Assembly: GCA_028583405.1 (NCBI GenBank)
Contig: CM053244.1
Coordinates: 1,488,001 to 1,552,000 of the forward strand
Reading direction: 5' to 3'
DNA: 64,000 nucleotides
Source of the DNA: Pogonophryne albipinna
Taxonomy: Eukaryota > Chordata > Actinopteri > Perciformes > Artedidraconidae
In this document: positions 46,864 through 57,440 of the stretch, in pieces
Layout: every line of letters starts with the position of its first letter
How positions within the stretch are numbered: the stretch's first letter is position 1
Position numbers and translations under genes: made by a program
Notes under the pieces: model-generated
What the model was told of the DNA's origin: nothing
The model's database searches: none
Seen by the model: only the letters and a program-made list of their open reading frames with translations

Positions 46864-47555
46864 TAAATTAACTTTAATATTTCTAACTATATTTAAAATG
46901 AGTTACCTTTTAGAGAAGTGATTATATTTGTATGCCAATATTTTCTTATGGTAAAGTTTTCGTTTTGCACTTTTATTTTGATAGTAATAAGATCGGGACT
47001 CTTATTTTGAAAGAACTTTTACCGGAAGTCAATGGACAACTGAGCAGTGTAAACACCAAGGGGCAAACTCTGGGGAACAGCCGGACGCCAATACGGAAGT
47101 GCCACACACTGCAGTTCATATATTGGCCGATAGGCGATGGCTGCAGAAAGGAGCAATTTCCATAGACCCCCATGTTAAAATGCCCAACTTTACAGCAGAA
47201 AAAAACATGTTTCTACCCCTGGCTCCATACATTTTTATTATCGATATAGTTAGATTCCACCTTCATGATTATGGATCTGTGAGTGAATTGTTTTCTAACA
47301 CGACCCTTTTATTTATATTAGGTCTTAACGTTTTTGCATACATTAGGGCGTGGTCACATTGAGTGACGGCTCTGTCAAGTGACTGTTGCTGCTAGCTTCT
47401 TGTCTCTCTGCTAGCTGCTCCGTGAAGCTAGCTACAGGGACTCTGCCTGCTCAGCTCATCCAGTAAACACAACTTGAAGCCGGCCGTGGTTGTTTGTTGT
47501 TCATGCTTATATATCGGACTATTGTGACTCGCTCTGCGGTTAAAACAGACGGTGC

Positions 47556-49029
47556 ATGAATGCGGTTTTGCGGTAAGTGAAATTCGAGTGCTTTATTTAT
47601 GTGTTAATGATTTTAATCAGCTACGTAATGAATGTTAAGGCTTGGGTTAGCGTGTGGTAGCTACATCGGTGCTAACGATGCTAATCGTAGCCTCCAAGTT
47701 AAAATAATAGACTGTATATATAAAGGTTAAAACGAAATAGACATTAAGTGGGATAATACTGTTGAACAAACGGCTTCTGTTTGAGGTTGATAAAATAAGG
47801 TCATCCTTGTAACTTAGAGAGATATATTATTATGTAGGTAGGAACTGTATGCATCGCTAAGGTTAATTTAAATTGGCTATGCTCAAGTATGTAGACAAGC
47901 TAACGTCGAAGTAGTGTATGTGAAATCAACCTCACAATAAGATGTGTATATTACAATTATTAATGTCATATTTCAAGATGATTACTTAGATATTACAATA
48001 TGGTTGGTTGAGCTGGAGTTCATTATTGAGCTTACACGTTAACGTCACAGTCATCTGAAGAACGAACCCAAACCTTGTTGTTTTTATTAATTGTATTACC
48101 AAATGGGTATCAAATAAACAGTAAGCATTGGTAACACAACTTCCAAAGTTACAGTAAAATAAAAAGGACCCTGACTCGGACAATACACAATCCAACATGT
48201 TCAACAGAAGAGAATCAGTTATATTGTTTGTACACATGGTACTTTACATATATATCTGTTTGTTTAAGGTGTCCAGGTGATGCAGACAGGCTGGACCAGA
48301 GAGTGAGAGACAGAACTGGACTCCTCACAGCAGTGAACTTCAGCACAGGTACAAAGACTCTATTTTTCATACTGTACAAAGAATCAAGAAAGATATTGGT
48401 TTAAATAAATGAAGTATTAACTTGAATACACTGATATACATTCCATTAAACAATACTAAATACTAGATCACCTACACATCAGTGAAGTTGAGGGTTTTTT
48501 CTATGCAAAAAGTTACATTTAGATGTTAACAAGCACTGTGACTTTGTCAGCTTTCTAATGTAATGTATTGAAGGCAAAGATATTTAACACATAGTGAGAA
48601 CTGCTACTATTTATCTCTCAATATTGTCTGTAAAAAACGTGGTAAAAGTGATTCTTTCAGTGAGACAACAGAGCAAGCTTCTACAGTTGCACTACGTTTT
48701 GATAACAGTTAAATATTATTTTGATAATAACATATATTTCAATGTTGATGAACTTCATACTGTTCATTCCTAATCTGATCGTCTTTGTAGCTCACTGTTG
48801 AAATAAAAAAAAATCATTACAATTACAAAATAATGATATCTACAGCCCCTAAACACACAAACACACTGCTTTCATAAATAACACACTTGTTCTGCAATAA
48901 TATGTTTTATGTTTCCTGTCATTTTTGTTAGGAAAGGACATGCCTGAAAGACACGACATTTTCTCCTTCTCTGAGGGTCAAGAAGAACATCCAAGAGGAA
49001 CATTAAAAGCTGATGTTATGAGATTTTAA
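47556..49029 (+). CDS. Predicted 64-codon three-exon small protein (convergent pair, plus member)
   Basis: Exons inferred from splice sites: 47556-47572 (donor GTAAGT), 48269-48348 (acceptor TTTAAG, donor GTACAA) and 48932-49029 (strong pyrimidine tract, TTAG). Joined phases match and the frame stays open from ATG to TAA. Exon 1/2 read MNAVLR-CPGDADRLDQ, exon 2 ends TAVNFST, and exon 3 reads GKDMPERHDIFSFSEGQEEH and ends ADVMRF. The product would be hydrophilic, without signal peptide or known domain. AATAAA follows 170 bp after the stop. The ATG context (GTGCATGA) is weak. The function is unknown. A non-coding spliced RNA, or chance, is the alternative. Confidence 0.35.
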
Positions 49030-49424
49030 GACCAGTACAGGACATTCACTAAGAAACTACTTTTATTGTGAAAACACAGTCAGCTGATCGAATGCACCTA
49101 TTTCCACATCTACACTCCATCAGCTGATTATTTCTATTTGCCTCACTTTATGAGCTTCACATCACTTGTGCCTTGAACCGCAGAGTTTGCAACGTCACAA
49201 ATAAATGGGGCCAATCTTCAGTCAGATGTGAATGTGTAATCTAACATTTTCAGTAAGAATAATGGACGAAAGGATTGCAAATACAATTTATTGAAATGTG
49301 AACCAAAAGTTAATCAAATGTTTTAAATAAAAAGCACATATGGACAGAAGGTGTAAACCTATTAAATGTATAAGTAAACACATTTAGTCAGATAAAGTGA
49401 CAGACTAGGCCTGTGCAGTTGGTA

Positions 49425-50153
49425 TCAGCTTTGCCCAGCATGGGCTCCTCCATCAGGCCCGGTCTTCCTCGCTGAGGAAAGACCCTCAGTCCTCTCCACA
49501 CCAACAGACTGGACGTCCATCACACGGAGGTTTCTCCCTGAAGTCTCAGCAGCTCTCTGGACACCACGCTGTCTCAATCCGTCCACACTGAATATGAGAG
49601 GGGGGAAATGAAAATAATAAATGCTTTAGACAATAAGAAACATAAAGTTGACTGTTGAGTTGCTCAGTTTTTTTAGATTGTCAATACTATTACTGTATAA
49701 CTAATATCTCAGGTTAAGAGGCACATTCAAATAAAGATTGGTCTTTAAATACATGTTGTCTTTTGAATTGTTTGTCTAAAGTCAAGGATCTAGAACTGGT
49801 ACTTAGTTTTAATGATACAGTCTGGTTATTATGCTGTTTGGAGGAGGCCTCACAGGTAAGAGCACTAATTAGCTACCATCACATGTACCTTAGCTTGACT
49901 TAAATGTATTAAATGTGTAATTAAGTGATATCAAAATATAAATAACTAATGTCATGCAAACATATTAATATTTACTTGATTCCAGTGTTGAATTTAGCAC
50001 AATTGCATACAAACGTTAAGGGGTTTTAAGATTCTGAAGTATTATGCTAAAAACTCAATAACTTAGATTATTATTTATAGTTTTGCTGAATAGTTTCATG
50101 TCCGCTTACCTTAGAAACGTAAAATACGACGGCAGTGTGCAGATGGGGAGCAT
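49425..50153 (-). CDS. Predicted 68-codon two-exon small protein (convergent pair, minus member)
   Basis: Exon 1 (50153-50110) starts ATG in a good context (TAACATGC) after an in-frame TAA, reads MLPICTLPSYFTFL and ends AAG before GTAAGC. Exon 2 (49587-49425) follows CTCTCATATTCAG and reads VDGLRQRGVQRAAETSGRN, then VMDVQSVGVERTEG, ending AHAGQS and TGA. The split codon AG|T and the downstream frame are consistent. The first exon is hydrophobic, the rest is Arg/Gly/Ser-rich and basic. Upstream lie two TGACGTCA sites and a TATATATAAA. AATAAA lies at 49292-49287. No family recognised. Confidence 0.4.
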
Positions 50154-50276
50154 GTTAGCTTAGCTTGGTAGCTTCAGCTAGCTCTGGAACTTCCAGCTCG
50201 GTGGCAGCATGTCCCGCCTCGGCTCCGCCTCTTTGCCCTTATTTGGAGCAGGCGGGAACAGGCGGGAGTTGAACTC

Positions 50277-50385
50277 TGACGTCACTGTCGAGACGTTAGT
50301 GGCCGACTCCGCCTACTAAGGGCTTCACGGCAACTCTGCAGAATCCTATGGGTGACGTCACGGACCCTACGTCCATTTATATATA
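50277..50385 (-). promoter_or_regulatory. CRE palindromes and TATA-like box upstream of the minus-strand small gene
   Basis: TGACGTCA occurs at 50277-50284 and 50353-50360, the exact palindromic cAMP-response element. Further upstream on the minus strand is a TATATATATAAATGG stretch (about 50372-50386). GC-box-like CCCGCC and CTCCGCC words lie at 50214-50231. The set is compatible with a promoter reading leftward into the ATG at 50153. The TATA-like box sits upstream of both CREs, which is not the usual order, so the start site is uncertain. Confidence 0.35.
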
Positions 50386-50616
50386 TAGTCTATGGTAAAC
50401 ACACATGTATAATGAGGGATAGATGACGAATAAATTAACATATACTAAATAGTTGCATTCGGTTTTTAGCACCTGACTGATAAGGGCACAAGCTCTTACG
50501 TTGGTAATGATTGTATACAAGCAAGGGTGTGCAATAAACAGATACCATCAGTTGGGGAGTCTGACCATCATTCAGCCAGGGACGCTACAATTATTATAGT
50601 GAATGTTTAAATTCTA

Positions 50617-50732
50617 TCAATAAAGATTAAGCCCCAGAAAGCACATGGCTACTTAGCATGCAAAATGACCATTCTGCATGTTAAGTAGCCATGTGCTTTC
50701 GTGTTATCAGCTGAATCTTTATTTATTGATTA
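50617..50732. ncRNA. Long imperfect hairpin, pre-miRNA-like or micro-MITE
   Basis: The inner stem is 26 bp with one mismatch: GAAAGCACATGGCTACTTAG continues to CATGCA at 50662 and pairs with TGCATGTTAAGTAGCC... ending CTTTC at 50700, leaving a loop of about 12 nt. Outer arms TCAATAAAGATT and AATCTTTATT add a second stem. A stem this clean over about 115 nt is what a miRNA precursor or a tiny palindromic MITE would give. Strand and function cannot be decided from sequence alone. Confidence 0.35.
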
Positions 50733-50794
50733 GATCACGTTACTCTGATGATAGTGTTCAAGACAGCCTATATGTCTGAACTCGATCCTTAGAG

Positions 50795-51943
50795 CAGTGG
50801 TTCTCAAATGGGGGTACGTTGGAGTACTGCAGGGGGTACGTGAGATTTATTTTATGTTAATGAGAAAAAAAAACATAATTAATGCATTTAAACACACTAC
50901 TAATAGTAGATGAATTACTTTATTCAAACTTTACAGTAATTCTGGATAATAAAATGGGGAAAATAAACGGGGTGCTCTCTTTTCCTCTCCCTCTCCTGAC
51001 AGCCCGTCAGTCTCGTGCAGCTTGCTGAACCTGTAATAAGTGACCCGACAGTAAAGAATCAATATATTTATAACTAGTTTAGCTAGTTCCAGAGTAGATA
51101 AACTAGCTAAGTGTGTTAGGTCTAACTCTTAGTGTATTTTGGTCCGCTCACCGGTCCGTCACAGCGGCGGAGCTGTGATCATGCAGAGCTGCGTGTTCTC
51201 CGTCAGCAGCAGCTAATCTGATCTCTCGCTCGCGTCCGGTTATACTTCACTTTCGTTTTTGTCCAAATCTATCAGATCTAGCTAGTTCTAGTTAATGATA
51301 TGACTGCCTGCTTATCAAAGGACCTAAACAATAAGCGTTGCTTGGCAACGGCGTGTGGCCGCAAAGTATAGCGCAGCATTATGCATATGTTTATATGAGG
51401 GGTCAAAATCCCATGCTCATAAAATGCTCATATATTTTTTTCTCTTCATTCCCCACGCCCCAAAATAAATAAATAAACCAATTTTAGGGAAAGTAACGAA
51501 GTTTGAGCTGGGTGGGTTTTATATGAACAGAGTTACACATATTTCAACACGTGAAGTGTAATAACTGCAGTTTGCCTCCCTGTCACTGAGAATGACAAAG
51601 ATCCTCAGTGAAGCACAAGCCCATGATTCTCACTAAATTGTAAGTACAACTTATTAAAAAGATCAGTTCAATGCAACTAATGTCGTCTTAGTGTTATTGC
51701 ATGATGTTAAAATTTGTTTGCCATGAATTTAGTGATGAATTGTAAACATTTGAAATGTAGCATTTAAGTGTTTCTCAGTTACAATGTTGTTGTTTTAATA
51801 AATCAGACACTGATGGTGCAAGGCTATACTGTACCTCTTTATATAGGCATTTTGTCCCTAACAAATTGTTTTGATCAGGGGGTACTTGGCGGAATATTTT
51901 TTTCAAAGGGGGTACATTATTGAAAAAAGTTTGAGAACCACTG
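50795..51943. mobile_element. 1149-bp non-autonomous hAT element
   Basis: Ends CAGTGGTTCTCAAATGGG and ...TTTGAGAACCACTG are inverted repeats. The 8-bp duplication CCTTAGAG is exact at 50787-50794 and 51944-51951. GGGGGTAC words repeat inside both ends. No transposase frame remains. Confidence 0.88.
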
Positions 51944-52164
51944 CCTTAGAGTAATGTGTTACGGAGCCTTCTCTTCAATCTTTTTTCCACATAACGAGCA
52001 TTTTGCGCTGCTCTTTTCCAATGTGGAAGCAGAATGTGTGAAAGCATACAGTACGATGTGGGGTGTGTCTCTAGACATCTTTAGACTGGACTAGCGGGGC
52101 CCAGTACGTGAACTCGCCTCGCAGGTTCACACGCCAGAATAGAGGACATCAGACTCCAGAGAAA

Positions 52165-52425
52165 ACTTGCTCGAGTCCGAGTCCAAGTCCGAGCGTCAAT
52201 GTACAAGTCGAGTCTGAGTCCAAGTCCGAGCGTCAATGTACAAGTCGAGTCTGAGTCATCGTGGGGGGAAAAATTCACGAGTCCGAGTCCAAGTCATCGT
52301 ACGCGAGAATTCACGAGTCCGAGTCCAATCTTGCGCGATAATTCACGAGTCCAAGTCCGAGTCGCGTCACAAGTCCCGAAAATCGGCACTCGAGTCCGAG
52401 TCCAGGACTCCAGTACTCCATCTCA
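52165..52425. repeat. GAGTCC/AAGTCC array
   Basis: Dense repeats of CGAGTCCGAGTCCAAGTC, with a 37-bp sub-duplication containing GAGCGTCAATGTACAAGTCG (at 52191 and 52228). Same word set as 46481-46660. Serine-rich frames here are artefacts. Confidence 0.75.
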
Positions 52426-52429
52426 GGTA

Positions 52430-53106
52430 AATGCTTACATATAGTTCATATTTGGTGTATTCTGTCATAGAGATTGCAATGACTAAGAGCAAAGGCATTT
52501 GTAATTGCTAACAATGTGAAAAACTGAGTAAACTGAATAAAGTTATTATTTTTCGGTGTTCCACAAGGTTGTACTTGGTCCACACATTTTTTTACTATAC
52601 ATGCTTCCACTGGCATATCATTGCATAGCCATGCTGAAGGTAGACAACTTTACATATCAATAATATGTAAACCTAAAAACCGTTCAATTGTTAACAGTTT
52701 AACATGAACAAAACATTGAAATGTAAAAGTAAAACAGATGTGTCTGTGACCATCTGACGATTGTAAGTCAAAGGTTTTTTTTCAGTTGGACACCGGCTGG
52801 TTAAAGCTCCATTATGTTCACTAGCCCTCTGCTGGTTCTGTTCTTCAGTGGCTTTATGAATGCTGCTGGAAACAAGTTTGATGAGTTTTCACTCAGAGCC
52901 ATACAATAAAAACAATGAGTTTATAGATTACTGAATACTGAGAGGTTGGGCTTTTATTCTCTGTGAGTTGGTTACTATGTGTGATCTCTTTATTGACATA
53001 CTTTAACCTTTTTTTAATACGACTTAATTCAGGGTTTTACCCAGCCCAAAGCTGTCATAGATGCCGACTGTACTTACTTCCTGTTCAGACGACAATTACA
53101 GAGAAT
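52430..53106. other. Unassigned stretch
   Basis: No supported features. Confidence 0.4.
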
Positions 53107-53489
53107 CAGTGACGGCGCTAGGGGGTGGCTACTTGGGCTCAAGCCCTGGATGTTTTCTGAAAAGCCCCTGATGTTTCACTTAAAAAAAAAAATTACATTT
53201 ATTTTTTATTTTTAAAACGTCTCAGAGTAATGTGCAGTACCGGAGTCCACCAGAGAGGCAGCCGCTGCGGGACAGTAGCCTGCGTACTGCGTAGCCTTCC
53301 CTGCCCTGAAGAAGAAGTGATCCTTCCTAGTGCCTGACGAGTTTTAAGCTAATAGCCTATAAAGTTATGGATATTAGAAAGTTATTTTCATCGAAGCAGG
53401 CGCCACAAGCTGCAGCAGCGGCAGTATCAGCAGCTGACAACAATGTCATCACCAGCAGTGAAGAAATGGATGATGTTTCAGGTTTATGA
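53107..53489 (+). pseudogene. hAT element 5' end with start of a TTF-type/ZMYM1-like transposase
   Basis: Begins CAGTGACGGCGCTAGGGGGT, a recognisable hAT terminus. An ATG at 53367 opens 'MDIRKLFSSKQAP', followed by an Ala-rich stretch and 'VITSSEEMDDVSGL', then TGA at 53487-53489. 'MDIRKxF' is the usual start of teleost hAT transposases annotated as TTF-type or ZMYM1-like proteins. Only about 40 codons remain, and a dispersed repeat begins at about 53545. Confidence 0.6.
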
Positions 53490-53544
53490 ATCTAATGGTG
53501 ATATCTGCACTCTGGCTGACTGAGTAAGAAGTGAAAAAGAGTGA

Positions 53545-53870
53545 TCAATCAATCAATGTTTATTTATATAGCCCAATATCACAAATGTTACATTTGTCTC
53601 AGTGGTCTTCACAGTGTGTACAGAATATCAGTATGACAATACGACACCCTCTGTCCTTAGACCCTCACATCGTACAAGGAAAAACTTCCAGAGAAAACCC
53701 ACAGTTTAAAGAGGAAAATGGGAGAAACCTCAGGGAGAACAACAGAGGAGGGATCCCTCTCCCAGGACGGACAGACGTGCAATAGATACCGTGTGTAAAT
53801 TGAAAAGATAATACATTTACAACATAGGTAGTCCAAATGTTTGGAAATGCATGTCTATAATAAGAAGATG
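53545..53870 (-). mobile_element. Dispersed LINE/SINE-type repeat in antisense
   Basis: Starts with an ATCA-repeat tail (ATCAATCAATCAATG), then TTTATTTATATAGCCCAATA and the phrases CTCAGTGGTCTTCACAGTGT and GGGATCCCTCTCCCAGGACG, a very common teleost repeat whose tail is the ATTG microsatellite. The orientation is therefore minus. No coding sequence of its own. Confidence 0.5.
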
Positions 53871-54093
53871 AATCCACGAGGATGTCAGCAATCTTGTGGG
53901 AGCCATCAGTGAAGTAGTATGGTGAGAGTCTGGCAGGACCGCAGAGACAGGTTCAGCCACGACTCGAAGTCCAGGACTCAGATCCAGTGCTCAGGATAGA
54001 GGATCCAGGACACACGACCACAGCAACATGATTAGCCTCGACTCAGGATCCCGGCGTAGATATGGACACAAAAAAGAGATTTGGGGGAAACGT

Positions 54094-54433
54094 CGGGTTA
54101 CGTATTGTAACCCTTGTTATATTAGCACAGGCGGAGCCCTCTACTGGACTCTATGGGTACTACCTTATCATGCAAGCATTCACCTACTGAGATTTCTATG
54201 GACGTAGCCGGCCCCGGGGCGGGCCTGCCTGAATGCGTGCGCATCTCACTTCCGTATAAAAGGAGGCCTCGCCTCCTGACCACCATCCTACACCACTCTT
54301 CAGCGAGCGGTATAGGACAGACAGTGCCCCAAGGTAGAGGGCTCCGCCTGTGCTAATATAACAAGGGTTACAATACGTAACCCAACGTTATATCTCTCAC
54401 AGGCTCCGCCCTCTACTGGACTCTATGGGTACA
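54094..54433. repeat. DIRS terminal repeat complex
   Basis: CGGGTTACGTATTGTAACCC to GGAGCCCTCTACTGG (54094-54150) is inverted at about 54331-54390. CCCTCTACTGGACTCTATGG then recurs directly at 54139 and 54410. Inverted plus directly repeated end segments are the arrangement of DIRS elements, which replicate through a circle instead of LTR-style ends. It lies downstream of the tyrosine recombinase. Confidence 0.6.
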
Positions 54434-54980
54434 GTGGGCGGAGCCCCGATGTATGCACGCACTGTCGTCCAGCACACCGTTCCACCTCACTGTCCCTGAC
54501 CGGCTTTAGCAGCCACTGCGCCTCACTCACTTCCCCCTCGGTTGTAACCGTGGAGAAGTCTGGGCTGCGGCCGATAGAGCACACCCTGACGCACTTGCCT
54601 CGCGAAAAAAAGTGTGCTCGAAAAAAACAGTGCTGAGGGGTCCCCTGCGTCCACCTATAGGCAGACAGGGAAAACCCTCCAGCCCTGTATGGGTTCACTA
54701 TGCACTCTCCCTCCTGAGTCCCTAAAGAGCACGGGGAGAATGCAAGTGCCCCCTATGTCCCCACACTCAAACACTGACCCTGTTCAGAGTGTGTAGGGAC
54801 TATAGTATGGAGGGCTCTCCCCCTCCTGCCCCCAGGCAGGCGAGGGGAGCCCTCCAGCCCTGAAAAGGGCCCAGAGCACCCCACGTCCCCCGCGACCCTC
54901 CAGGGGTCCGGAGAAACGTAAGGGCATTTTACGCCCGGGGAGAGGGTCAGATGCCCACTGACCAACAGCCCCCCCCCTCC

Positions 54981-56048
54981 TCACCAGTCCTGTGTAGCCC
55001 CAGCAAGCACAGACATTGAGAAAGAGCCAGACATATCCAAGAGATAACACTTTATGAAGGGGCCTGGCGTTGACCAAGACGCCGCCGTGCATATATCCTC
55101 CACACTCGCACCGTTGAATAAGGCTGTTGATGCAGTCACAGCTCGTGTGGAGTGCGCACGGACCCCCGTGGGACAGGCTCTCCCTGCCTGCTCGTAGGCG
55201 TGTGCAATGCCTTCGCAAAGCCAGGCTGCCAGGCGTTTCTTGGACAGAGCTTTTCCAGTCACCCCGCCCCCGAAGCACACAAACAGCTGTTCAGTGCGTC
55301 TCAAGGTAGTTGTGCGCTCTACATAACATGCTAACGCGCGCACCGGGCAGAGGAGGTGTAATTTAGCTTCCCTGGCCCCACCATGGGGTGGAAGACTAAA
55401 TCCCCCCAACTGAATAACCCTCGACCTGAACGCACTCCTTAGGTTCTTGGGCACAAAGGAGGGGTTCGGTCTGAGTGTCGCGCCACTCCGGTCACCCCGA
55501 ATCAGTAAACAGCTCGGGTGCACCGACAGAGCGGTTAACTCGGACACTCTTTTGGCTGAAGTTAAGGCAAGTAGCAATGCTGTCTTCCACGACAGTGCTT
55601 TCAGGGAGGAGAGCTCCAGAGGCTCAAATGGTTCTGTGACCAAAGCCTCGAGCACCAGCGGCAGGTCCCACTGTGGGGTGGAGGCGCGCACTACTGGGCG
55701 CAGCCTCCTGACCCCCTGTAAAAACCGCAACATCAGTGGATGAGAAAAGGCTGACCTGCCGTTGAATCCCTCATGACAGGACGAGATGGCTGCTGCATAC
55801 ACTTTTATAGTAGAATGAGCTAGTCCTCTGTCCACCAATAACTGTAAGAAGGACAAAATAGAGACTAACTCACAAGATAGGGGCTCTATTTTCCGCTCCT
55901 CACACCATCGCTGGAATCCCAGCCACTTTGGCCTGTAACAGGCTGTGGTGGATCCCGCTCTAGCTGCCTGGATAGACTGAATAACGCTATCAGACAATCC
56001 ACCCTGTCTGGAGAGGACGGCCCAGAGTGGGTAACGCCCCGATTGCAC
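54981..56048 (-). CDS. DIRS tyrosine recombinase (intact frame)
   Basis: A 355-codon uninterrupted frame. N-terminal SAM-like DNA-binding part ('RWCEERKIEPLSCELVSILS', 'AHSTIKVYAAAISSCHE'), then the catalytic domain: Arg167 in 'TSAKRVSELTAL', His299 and Arg302 in 'VRAHSTRAVTAS', Tyr335 in 'FIKCYLLDM'. This R-HxxR-Y set is the phage-integrase-type tyrosine recombinase that inserts DIRS circles without a duplication. Its 5' end overlaps the upstream RNase H frame by about 59 bp in another phase, as is usual in DIRS. The start used here is the first Met. The true start could lie inside the overlap. Confidence 0.85.
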   Translation of the reverse strand: MQSGRYPLWAVLSRQGGLSDSVIQSIQAARAGSTTACYRPKWLGFQRWCEERKIEPLSCELVSILSFLQLLVDRGLAHSTIKVYAAAISSCHEGFNGRSAFSHPLMLRFLQGVRRLRPVVRASTPQWDLPLVLEALVTEPFEPLELSSLKALSWKTALLLALTSAKRVSELTALSVHPSCLLIRGDRSGATLRPNPSFVPKNLRSAFRSRVIQLGGFSLPPHGGAREAKLHLLCPVRALACYVERTTTLRRTEQLFVCFGGGVTGKALSKKRLAAWLCEGIAHAYEQAGRACPTGVRAHSTRAVTASTALFNGASVEDICTAASWSTPGPFIKCYLLDMSGSFSMSVLAGATQDW

Positions 56049-57440
56049 CTGCCTCTTGAGACATTGCCCCCCAGAACTGGGGAACCGCCCAGGGCTGGCC
56101 CACCTTCATCTGCATCATTTCTGAGTACCACAGAGCCCCGACGCGATCCGGTGCTCCCAGGATTACTGCCAAATGTTCTCGCCTCACTCTCCTCAGGAGA
56201 GGGAGAATGAGACGCAACGGTGGAAAGGCGTAGAGCAGCTTCCTTGGCCATGGCTCGTGTGCAAACGCGTCCACCCCCAAAGGCGGGTCGTCGCTCAGGG
56301 CCATGGAAAACCACAGGGCACAGTGGCCGTTGCGCCGGCTGGCGAACAGATCCACTTCCGCTCTCCCGAACTGGGCCCAGATCTGCTTCACCACCTCTGG
56401 GTGAAGCACCCACTCGCCTGACAGGGGGCCGCCCCTCGACATGAGGTCGGCTCCCCTGTCCTCCAGTCTCGGGATATGGAGGGCTCTCAGAGATAACACC
56501 ACCTCTGATGCCCACAACCACAGCCTCTCCGCTGTGGCCAACAAGGCGGCGGAGCGGACTCCGCCCTGCCTGTTGATATAAGCCACTGTGGTGCTGTTGT
56601 CGCTCCTGACCAATACATGTCTCCCTTGAATTAGGGGCATGAAATGCTGGAGGACTAACACTACCGCCCGTAGCTCTAGGAGGTTGCTGTGTCGTGTTTC
56701 CGTTAGAGACCAGCGCCCACCTATAGCCCTCTTCAAGCAGGTCCCTCCCCATCCTGTTCCCGTGAACACTGTGATGTAGGAGGTTACCCGTCCCAGTGGA
56801 GACCCCCTCCGGAGGCGCCCGGGAGACCCCCAGAACCGGAGGTTGCCCACTGAGGGGGGGGATGGTCACCAGCCGCTGTTTGTGCCTCTTGGGATCCAAA
56901 CGCAGGCTGGAGAACCACCTCTGCAGGCGGCGCATATGCAGTAAGCCCTGCGGGACCACAATGTGAGCAGCCGCCATGAGACTCAAAGTCTGCATGACAG
57001 TTAAAGCTGTCACTGTCGCCCCCTGTCGCAGCCTGTGAACCGCCCGGAGAAGGGACGCACTTCTGCTCCCTGACAGGGTGGCGCGTAGCGCGCCTGCATC
57101 GAACACCACTCCCAACTACAACGCCTGTTGGTGAGGTATGGGGGTGCTCTTTTTTCAATTGATCGCAAAGCCTAATTTGGTTAGGTGTGTGATCAATTGT
57201 GCTGTGCAAAACATTGCCTGTTCCCTGGACCCGGCCATGACTATGAGGTCGTCTGGGTAAAAGAAAAACTCTCATGCCGTGGGTGCGCAGCGGTTGAAGC
57301 GCAGTGGCCACACATTCACTGAACGTGCGTGGGGATAGGGAGTAGCCGAACGGTACTCTGTTGTACTCGTAGGCTATCCCCTGGAAGCAGACCCGGCGGC
57401 AGACATACATCTCTGGGCGGGCATTTGATTTACCAGGGCG
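55990..57440 (-). pseudogene. DIRS reverse transcriptase-RNase H, 5'-truncated and frame-broken
   Basis: Reading leftward from about 57440: 'AYEYNRVPFGYSLSPRTF', 'SECVATALQPLRTHGMR', then after a shift near 57270 the catalytic YPDD (57248-57259), 'VVFDAGALRATLSGSRSASL', 'LDPKRHKQR', a second shift near 56850, and the RNase H: 'NLLELRAVVLVLQHF', 'LVRSDNSTTVAYINRQGG', 'HIPRLEDRGADLMSRGG', 'AEVDLFASRRNGHCALWF', 'LYAFPPLRLILPLL'. The gag and N-terminal RT are missing because the element ends near 57440. Inactive as an RT, although the recombinase downstream is intact. Confidence 0.8.

Larger units (their letters stand above)
46990..50396. other. Repeat-bounded locus with two convergent short spliced frames
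   Basis: The left flank has ETS-like ACCGGAAGT (about 47021) and a typical teleost dispersed sequence (CCATAGACCCCCATG, 47159). The right flank ends CCATTTATATATATAGTCTA at 50373, whose inverse-like AATAGACTGTATATATAAAG is found at 47705. Between them a plus-strand three-exon frame (47556-49029) and a minus-strand two-exon frame (50153-49425) face each other, with AATAAA signals at 49200-49205 (plus) and 49292-49287 (minus). I do not recognise the family. It may be a multicopy element. Confidence 0.4.

Noticed and set aside
47099..47362. 87-codon frame upstream of the small-gene locus
   Set aside because: Lies in a common teleost repeat with no start context or splice continuity.
52199..52444. 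Ser/Val-rich frames
   Set aside because: Translation of the GAGTCC array.
54423..55278. Minus-strand frames of 91, 70 and 164 codons below the DIRS recombinase
   Set aside because: Shadows of the DIRS 3' region in other phases. No family motif.
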